NCBI GenBank assembly: GCA_002429965.1
Contig: DJBG01000139.1
Location: forward strand, 22,924 to 33,722
Direction: 5' to 3'
Origin: Hungatella sp. UBA5982
Lineage (GTDB): Bacteria > Bacillota > Clostridia > Lachnospirales > Lachnospiraceae
DNA length: 10,799 bases
In this document: positions 6,119 to 10,799 of the stretch, piece by piece
How positions within the stretch are numbered: position 1 is the first letter of the stretch
Layout: the number at the start of each line of letters is the position of its first letter
Translations under genes and position numbers: made by a program
The notes under the pieces: model-generated
The model's input: the letters and a program-made list of their open reading frames with translations, nothing else
Told to the model about the DNA's origin: nothing
Database searches by the model: none

Positions 6119-7288
6119 ATGAGTTTAGACTTCAGCATAAAAACTCTTATATTCGCAATTGTTATAGGTCATCTTTTTTCTGGAATATTAGGTATCGCCT
6201 ACATGATCCAACATAAAAAGGATTCTTCTTTATATATATTTTTATTTGCAAGACTATTCGATACTTTTGCATGGGTTCTTCTTGGGTTACGGGACATCAT
6301 CAATATATTTATTTCAATATCGCTTGGTAATTCCTTTTTAATTATTGCTCAGACTATGCAGATTATTGCGTTCTTAATTATAAAAAAACGCTGTAACAAA
6401 TTGATAAAACGGGCATATTTTATTGCTGCCGCCATTTCTATTGTGATGATCCATCTAGCCATATTGCTGCATAATGTGGAGGGTGTGCGGGTTTCAATTA
6501 TGTCCATCAGTATGATTATACTTTGGTGCTTCCCGATCTATGTATTATTAACGGATAAAAATTCTTCGGTTTTACAAAAGACGGTTGCTTTTATTTATTT
6601 GGCAGAATTTATTTTGCTTATTTTAAGAGCCTTTATGGGAATAAGTTTAAGAGAATCCATGTCTTTGATGTCGAATAACATTTACAATGTTTTGTTTTTT
6701 ATTTGCTTATATCTGATTATGTTAATCGGGAATATTGGTTTTATCCTTATGGCAAAGGAAAAATCGGATTTAGAATTAACTAAGGTTGCTACATATGATG
6801 AACTGACTGATATATTCAACCGAAGAGCATTCTTATTACGGGCAAAAGAGAACATTTCATTATTTACAAGAAAAAAGGAGCCTATCTCATTCTTTCTTAT
6901 TGATCTGGACAATTTTAAAAATATTAATGATGTTCATGGCCATTTTGCAGGAGATATGGTACTAAAAGATTTTGCAGTGAAAATAAAAAGTCAATTACGG
7001 GATTATGATCTGTTTGGCAGAATTGGCGGAGAAGAATTTACGGTACTCCTTCCGGGAACGAATGAAAAGGGGGCTTTAGAAGTTGCAGAAAGATTAAGAA
7101 AGATTGCGGAGAATGCTTCTGTTAACGTTGGCAGAGATCAAATTATAAAATACACGATAAGTATAGGAATCGTCACTGTTATTCCAGATGAAAACACTTC
7201 CATATATACACTGTATAAAATAAGCGATGATGCTTTGTATGCGGCAAAAAGGAATGGACGAAATCGGATAGAAGTAGTCAAATCATGA
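6119..7288 (+). CDS. Membrane-anchored diguanylate cyclase (GGDEF domain)
   Basis: A 389-residue protein that probably makes cyclic di-GMP from two GTP at the inner face of the membrane. Residues 1 to about 212 are strongly hydrophobic, with about seven predicted membrane segments (near 6-30, 36-56, 62-88, 99-118, 125-144, 155-175, 190-212) and no recognised sensory domain. The GGDEF domain covers about 224-386: YDELTDIFNRRAF, the metal-binding LIDLDNF with Asp262, then GGEEF at 303-307. GGEEF is an active variant. RDYD at 294-297 lies exactly five residues before it, the classic I-site for product inhibition. The ATG was chosen for GGTGGGGAG (6103-6111), 7 bases upstream; in-frame ATGs at 6068 and 6098 lack such a site. 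There is no EAL or HD-GYP domain. The signal sensed is unknown. Confidence 0.93.
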   Translation: MSLDFSIKTLIFAIVIGHLFSGILGIAYMIQHKKDSSLYIFLFARLFDTFAWVLLGLRDIINIFISISLGNSFLIIAQTMQIIAFLIIKKRCNKLIKRAYFIAAAISIVMIHLAILLHNVEGVRVSIMSISMIILWCFPIYVLLTDKNSSVLQKTVAFIYLAEFILLILRAFMGISLRESMSLMSNNIYNVLFFICLYLIMLIGNIGFILMAKEKSDLELTKVATYDELTDIFNRRAFLLRAKENISLFTRKKEPISFFLIDLDNFKNINDVHGHFAGDMVLKDFAVKIKSQLRDYDLFGRIGGEEFTVLLPGTNEKGALEVAERLRKIAENASVNVGRDQIIKYTISIGIVTVIPDENTSIYTLYKISDDALYAAKRNGRNRIEVVKS

Positions 7289-7470
7289 TGTTATGGATAA
7301 TGAATATCATCATTTTATTTGTTCATACATATGCTTCTCCGTCAAGAGGATATCAGTCAGGCAGGATTCTTTTTGGCCTTCCTGTTGCAATTCCGGAACA
7401 CTTAATAGATAGAAAGTTCACAGGTTTATCATTGATTCAGAGCATTTATCGTAATTTATTAAAACACATT

Positions 7471-7488
7471 AGAGGAGTAGAGATTTTG
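7471..7488 (+). promoter_or_regulatory. Ribosome binding site and TTG start of the DUF2785 gene
   Basis: AGAGGAG (7471-7477) stands 8 bases before TTG (7486-7488), an ideal spacing. It decides the start over the in-frame ATG at 7285, which overlaps the previous stop but has no comparable Shine-Dalgarno sequence. Confidence 0.6.
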
Positions 7489-8358
7489 AACAATAAGAGA
7501 GAACAACTTATATTAGAATTAAGAAAAATCCAGGAAAATCAATACAGGGTAACAGAAGAACAGAATCCGTGGGATTATGTTTTACAGATGCTTGACCATA
7601 TTGGTGATATTGATTCCGAGTTTCGTGATGATTTAATATATAACACCTTCAGTGAGTGGATAGAAGTGAAGGAATTTTTCGATGAAGAGCAGCTTAAATA
7701 TATTCTTTCCGTTCTTATGGATAATGAACATTTATTTTATCAAATAGGCAGCGACGGGAATGACAGTGTTTTTACAAGGACTTTTTCAGCGCTGGCCATA
7801 GTTCTGGTTTTAATTAGACATAGAAAAAAAGCATTGTTAAGTGTTGATGAGTTTACCGATATCAAGAACAAACTGATAGAATACTATACTTCGGAAAAGG
7901 ATCTCAGGGGATATATTCAGAAATCAGAATGGGCACATGCAGCAGCGCACGGCGCCGATGTAATGGATGAGTTGGTACAATGCCATGAATGCAACGAGGA
8001 TATGATTAAGGAAATTTTAAATGCCTTTAAGAAAATTTTGCATAATGGAAGATATATTCTTCATACTGAAGAAGACGAGCGTATCTGTCGTGTTGTTTTT
8101 AGAATTATGAAAGAAAACCTTTTATCAAACCAAGAGGTCGTTATATGGCTTGAAGAGCTAAGCGAATGTATTGGATGGCAGAGTGACCGGATACAGTATA
8201 TTGCAAGAGTCAACTCCAAGAACTTCATAAGATGTCTGTATTTCAAAACTATGTATTATGACAGTACATTGGATCTTATAAATGTAATATTCAATGTAGA
8301 AGAGAAGCTAAACCGCTTCCTTATAATAGATAAGGAATTAATAGAAAATCAATTTTAA
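7486..8358 (+). CDS. DUF2785 domain-containing protein
   Basis: A 290-residue, mostly helical, apparently soluble protein. The stretch EKDLRGYIQKSEWAHAAAHG and the following AD (about 137-158) matches what I remember as the hallmark of DUF2785, an uncharacterised family: an acidic residue, RGY, then a W-A-H-x3-H-x-A-D motif. The paired histidines at about 150 and 154 and the aspartate at about 158 look like a possible metal or catalytic site, but no activity is established to my knowledge. The TTG start is preferred for its strong ribosome binding site and because it begins the conserved part. The frame is also open to an ATG at 7285, which would add 67 residues with a hydrophobic start (MMLWIMNIIILFVH) and overlap the cyclase stop. 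The gene follows the diguanylate cyclase in the same direction and ends at a strong terminator, so the two may share a transcript. Confidence 0.75.
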   Translation: MNNKREQLILELRKIQENQYRVTEEQNPWDYVLQMLDHIGDIDSEFRDDLIYNTFSEWIEVKEFFDEEQLKYILSVLMDNEHLFYQIGSDGNDSVFTRTFSALAIVLVLIRHRKKALLSVDEFTDIKNKLIEYYTSEKDLRGYIQKSEWAHAAAHGADVMDELVQCHECNEDMIKEILNAFKKILHNGRYILHTEEDERICRVVFRIMKENLLSNQEVVIWLEELSECIGWQSDRIQYIARVNSKNFIRCLYFKTMYYDSTLDLINVIFNVEEKLNRFLIIDKELIENQF

Positions 8359-8359
8359 T

Positions 8360-8397
8360 AACTTCACTGACAGTAGTTGTCAGTGAAGTTGTTTTAT
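8360..8397 (+). terminator. Rho-independent terminator after the DUF2785 gene
   Basis: AACTTCACTGACA (8360-8372) and TGTCAGTGAAGTT (8378-8390) pair perfectly as a 13-bp stem with a 5-base loop, followed by GTTTTATT. It starts one base after the stop codon. This is the clearest intrinsic terminator in the window and separates the signalling genes from the DJ-1/RidA pair. Confidence 0.9.
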
Positions 8398-8403
8398 TAT
8401 AAA
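8377..8403 (+). promoter_or_regulatory. Possible promoter overlapping the terminator
   Basis: TTGTCA (8377-8382) in the right arm of the terminator and TATAAA (8398-8403) resemble -35 and -10 elements for the DJ-1-like gene, but the spacer is only 15 bases. The next 70 bases hold an untranslated leader with a weak CGCGG/CCGCG inverted repeat (8422-8426 and 8440-8444). Confidence 0.25.
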
Positions 8404-8475
8404 GCTAACATCGTTTTTTCTCGCGGCTGGCTGTTTGATCCGCGCTTAGAAACTAAAAAAATGGAGGATATGTAT

Positions 8476-9123
8476 ATGAATAAAAACGTTGTATATCTTT
8501 ATGTTTTTGATACAATGGCTGATTGGGAAATAGGTTATTTAACTGCGGAACTGAACTCCGGAAGATATTATAAGAAAGGTTTAGCCCCATCTAAGATCGT
8601 TACGGTAGGAATTAAAAAGACTCCTGTTATTACAATGGGAGGCTTAAAAATATTACCGGATATAGAACTTGATGAGTGTACCATGGAAAACGCAGACGCC
8701 TTGATTTTACCTGGCGGAGATACATGGACAGAGAAGGTTCATGACCCTATTTTGTCTATGGCAGAGCAGTGCTTGAAGGAAGGTATTATTGTGGCTGCTA
8801 TTTGCGGATCTACAATGGGTCTTGCCCGGAAAGGATTGCTGGATTCAGCCTGGCATACAAGCAATGACTTGGAATATCTTAAAATGATCTGCCCAGGCTA
8901 TGGGGGAGAACAGTACTATAAGCAGGAGAATGCCGTAACTGACGGGAACTTGATAACTGCTTCCGGAATAGCTCCGCTGGAATTTTCCCTCCATGTCCTG
9001 AAAGCTTTGGATGTATTTTCTGCAAAAACATTAGATGCCTGGTATAATCTTTACAGGACACATAAAACTGAATATTTTTTTGAGTTGATGGATTCAATAA
9101 AGAATGTTTCTATGGAAGGATAA
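8476..9123 (+). CDS. DJ-1/PfpI-superfamily (type 1 glutamine amidotransferase-like) protein
   Basis: A 215-residue protein of the DJ-1/PfpI superfamily, close in overall pattern to Bacillus YdeA-type proteins. FDTMADWE at 11-18 ends in Glu18, the position of the conserved acidic partner of the reactive cysteine in DJ-1. ADALILPGGDTW (73-84) precedes the nucleophile elbow AAICGSTMGLA (107-117) with Cys110. HTSNDLEYLK (127-136) supplies a histidine. ITASGIAPLEF (160-170) completes the fold. The family includes deglycases, glyoxalases, chaperones and peptidases, so the reaction is uncertain. The ATG was chosen for GGAGG (8463-8467) at 8 bases. The frame extends upstream to a TTG inside the terminator hairpin, which is implausible. 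It lies 29 bases before the RidA-like gene, so the two are probably one operon. Confidence 0.9.
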   Translation: MNKNVVYLYVFDTMADWEIGYLTAELNSGRYYKKGLAPSKIVTVGIKKTPVITMGGLKILPDIELDECTMENADALILPGGDTWTEKVHDPILSMAEQCLKEGIIVAAICGSTMGLARKGLLDSAWHTSNDLEYLKMICPGYGGEQYYKQENAVTDGNLITASGIAPLEFSLHVLKALDVFSAKTLDAWYNLYRTHKTEYFFELMDSIKNVSMEG

Positions 9124-9152
9124 GATCTGGTCTATTGAAAGGAGTAGAAATT

Positions 9153-9569
9153 ATGGGTGGATTTAAAGTGGAGCATAAGAATCCGGAGGGTTTATTCGTA
9201 TCAAAAGCATTTAGCCAGGCGATTACTGTAAGTGGTAAGGCAAAAACAATTTATATAGGCGGACAAAATGCGACTAATTCCAAAGGTGAGCTGGTTGGAG
9301 CCGGTGATTTGGAATTACAGACAAAGCAAGTGCTTCATAATATCGCTACTATTTTGGCTTCTGAAAATGCAGGCTTTGCAGATCTGGTTAAACTCAACAT
9401 TTATTTACAAAATGGATGCGACCCGCAAGTTGGCTTCAAAGCGTTTCAGGAAGTGGCTGGTTTATTAAATAATCCGCCGTTAGTCACGGTCTTATTTGTT
9501 TCAGGTGTTGGGCGTCCAGGCTGCTTGCTTGAAGTGGATGGAATTGCTGTCGTTGAGGATAAAGACTAA
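9153..9569 (+). CDS. RidA/YjgF/UK114-family protein
   Basis: A 138-residue protein of the RidA fold, normally a homotrimer with active sites between subunits. Recognisable parts are IYIGGQNATNSKGELVG (33-49), the helix DLELQTKQVLHNIATILA (52-69), FADLVKLNIYLQNG (75-88) and the C-terminal strand LLEVDGIAVV (125-134), with Glu127 where RidA has Glu120. Classical RidA enzymes use an arginine (Arg105 in E. coli) in a PAR-type motif to deaminate reactive imines and enamines. By my alignment this place reads PLV (109-111), with the only nearby arginine later at 121 (GRP). It is therefore probably a divergent Rid subfamily whose activity may differ. The ATG follows AAAGGAG (9138-9144) at 8 bases. 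It is the second gene of a pair with the DJ-1-like protein and is followed by a hairpin. Confidence 0.9.
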   Translation: MGGFKVEHKNPEGLFVSKAFSQAITVSGKAKTIYIGGQNATNSKGELVGAGDLELQTKQVLHNIATILASENAGFADLVKLNIYLQNGCDPQVGFKAFQEVAGLLNNPPLVTVLFVSGVGRPGCLLEVDGIAVVEDKD

Positions 9570-9597
9570 AATGGATGTGTTACAGAGATTCAGAATG

Positions 9598-9625
9598 AGT
9601 ACCGGCAGGTTTTCCTGCCGGTACT
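9598..9625. terminator. Strong hairpin between convergent genes
   Basis: AGTACCGGCAGG (9598-9609) and CCTGCCGGTACT (9614-9625) form a perfect 12-bp GC-rich stem with a TTTT loop, 28 bases after the RidA-like stop. There is no clean T run on either strand. The position and symmetry suggest a terminator or a transcript-stabilising structure for the RidA side. The gap to 9727 holds only a small GCCGA/TCGGC hairpin (9693-9706). Confidence 0.6.
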
Positions 9626-9727
9626 TGTCATTCCTATTAAGCTGGATTATAAGTAAAGAAAAGTCTGGTCAGCCAAGAATTCTCCGGTTCCCGCCGATTT
9701 GTCGGCCTATCACAGAAGTATTCAAAC

Positions 9728-10799
9728 TCATTCTCCCCAGTATGACAGAGCGATTCTCTGCCCCTGATCAATTTTTGCCCACTGTTCTTCTTCCGTCAGC
9801 TCGTTGCCGCCATCACAGGAAGCAAATCCGCACTGATGAGAGAGGAGCAGGCGGTCTTTCGGGATGATTTCAGATGCCTCGTTAAGCAACCGGATCACAC
9901 GGGCTTCGTCATCCAGCGTATTGGTTTTTGATGACATTAAGCCCAGTACAATCTCTGTATCTGGCTTATCCTGAAAAACTCTTAGCGCTTCAAGGGATCC
10001 CGCCCGGTCATCATCCCATTCCAGGAAAAAGCGGTCATAATTTAACTGTTTTAAAAACAAGTTGGCAATCTTAACATAGGAGCCGCCGACCATATTCCGT
10101 GAATCATAGTTACCGCGGCAGTTGTGGGCCCACATAGCAAGCCCCAGGCTGTGGCCGAAATCAATCACTGCATTATTGATTTCGATAAATGTAACGGCAA
10201 GTGCCTTGACTTCCTCCTGGTTGATGTGTTCACCCGTATATGGGGAATTGGGATTATCGTCTGCAAAAAGCTCCCAAAGGCAGTCATCAAACTGCAGGAT
10301 TTTTCCGCCGGCAGCAGCGTATTCCTCTACGAATTCTATGTACGCTTTAGTCAGCCCCGCCTTCAGCTCCTGCGGGTTACTGTAAACAGAATTATTTCCG
10401 CCGATGTTATCTGACCATAACAGTTCTCCTAAGATATGGGACGGCGATGGGATGCAAAGCTTTGTTTCTCTATCCCCGGCAATGGACTGAAGCTTCTCAA
10501 AAACTTTGATGAAATGGTGATTCCTGCCCCTAAGCGGTTCCGTGATCTTAAGACCGATATCCCGGCGGGTCTCGTATTTCTTTGCATCATCTTTGTCACG
10601 GAAAAAGTAGCCGTGTTCAGCAATGTAACGGCTAACGCCGTGAAATCCCCAAACAAAGTCCATATGCCACATGGACTTGGAATACTCGCCATCGGTAATG
10701 ACTGTTAATCCATGTCCGATTTGTTTTTCGACGACATCTTTCGTTGATTCTGCTTCACACTGTTCATAGCCTTCAAAATCTTTGTAGAATGGATAGGTA
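9728..10799 (-). CDS. MetE C-terminal-like cobalamin-independent methionine synthase (YxjG/YxjH type), 5' end missing
   Basis: The reading frame runs from the stop (TGA, complement of 9728-9730) without interruption to the right edge, about 356 codons, so the N terminus lies outside. It belongs to the cobalamin-independent methionine synthase group that contains only the catalytic half, about 370-380 residues, like Bacillus YxjG and YxjH. Counting from the internal Met at 10672, the four residues expected to hold catalytic zinc are present: His183 and Cys185 in AHNCRG, Glu218 in FFLEWDDD, and Cys281 in SHQCGFAS. GLTVITDGEYSKSMWHMDF bridges that Met and is the usual N-terminal motif ending in substrate contacts. 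It probably transfers a methyl group to homocysteine or a related thiol, with the donor uncertain in these short forms. It is convergent with the RidA-like gene. Any S-box or T-box control would be in the missing leader. Confidence 0.9.
   Translation of the reverse strand, partial: TYPFYKDFEGYEQCEAESTKDVVEKQIGHGLTVITDGEYSKSMWHMDFVWGFHGVSRYIAEHGYFFRDKDDAKKYETRRDIGLKITEPLRGRNHHFIKVFEKLQSIAGDRETKLCIPSPSHILGELLWSDNIGGNNSVYSNPQELKAGLTKAYIEFVEEYAAAGGKILQFDDCLWELFADDNPNSPYTGEHINQEEVKALAVTFIEINNAVIDFGHSLGLAMWAHNCRGNYDSRNMVGGSYVKIANLFLKQLNYDRFFLEWDDDRAGSLEALRVFQDKPDTEIVLGLMSSKTNTLDDEARVIRLLNEASEIIPKDRLLLSHQCGFASCDGGNELTEEEQWAKIDQGQRIALSYWGE

Noticed and set aside
8377..8475. N-terminal extension of the DJ-1-like protein from a TTG at 8377
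   Set aside because: The start lies in the right half of a perfect terminator hairpin, has no ribosome binding site, and the extra residues do not resemble the family; GGAGG before the ATG at 8476 is far better.
9135..9152. TTG start for the RidA-like protein at 9135
   Set aside because: It lies just upstream of and partly within the AAAGGAG ribosome binding site that serves the ATG at 9153.
10122..10708. Plus-strand open frames across the MetE-like gene
   Set aside because: They are antisense to a gene with complete zinc-ligand motifs, have no family resemblance, and lack good ribosome binding sites.
10671..10799. Treating the Met at 10672 as the start of the MetE-like protein
   Set aside because: The frame stays open for 42 more codons to the window edge and those codons carry the family's VITDGEYSKS motif, so the gene is truncated by the window, not started there.

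Overview
The window reads as chromosomal DNA of a low-GC Gram-positive anaerobe, most likely a clostridium of the Lachnospiraceae type. This is an inference from the AT-rich composition, the strong AGGAG-type ribosome binding sites, GTG and TTG starts beside ATG, and the gene families (GH65 disaccharide phosphorylase, LacI regulator, HxlR regulator, YxjG/YxjH-type MetE homologue). I see no insertion sequence, phage gene, CRISPR array, tRNA or rRNA.

Left block (1-4170): the last codons of an upstream gene overlap the start of a GH65 inverting alpha-glucoside phosphorylase. A convergent LacI-family repressor follows, then a beta-phosphoglucomutase. Together they form a phosphorolytic sugar module: the phosphorylase splits an alpha-glucosyl disaccharide with phosphate into beta-glucose 1-phosphate and a free acceptor, the mutase turns that into glucose 6-phosphate, and the repressor probably senses the sugar. 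A 14-bp palindrome upstream of the repressor is a candidate operator. Hairpins close both transcription units.

Middle block (4249-5863): an FMN reductase-like flavoprotein with a four-cysteine cluster is divergent from a small HxlR/DUF24 regulator. The two genes share a short region where two good sigma-A promoters face each other with overlapping -10 elements, beside several inverted repeats. A GNAT acetyltransferase with a GTG start follows the regulator.

Signalling block (5864-8397): a diguanylate cyclase with about seven membrane segments and an intact inhibitory I-site, then a DUF2785 protein whose best start is a TTG with a strong ribosome binding site about 200 bp downstream. A perfect 13-bp hairpin terminator ends the block.

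Right block (8398-10799): a DJ-1/PfpI-superfamily protein and a RidA/YjgF-family protein lie 29 bp apart and are probably co-transcribed. The RidA homologue seems to lack the arginine used by imine deaminases. A perfect 12-bp hairpin separates them from a convergent MetE-like methyltransferase that runs off the right edge, so its 5' end and any leader regulation are outside the window.

Most genes belong to known families. The parts most worth following up are the DJ-1/RidA pair, the DUF2785 protein beside a diguanylate cyclase, and the compact HxlR/flavoprotein control region.
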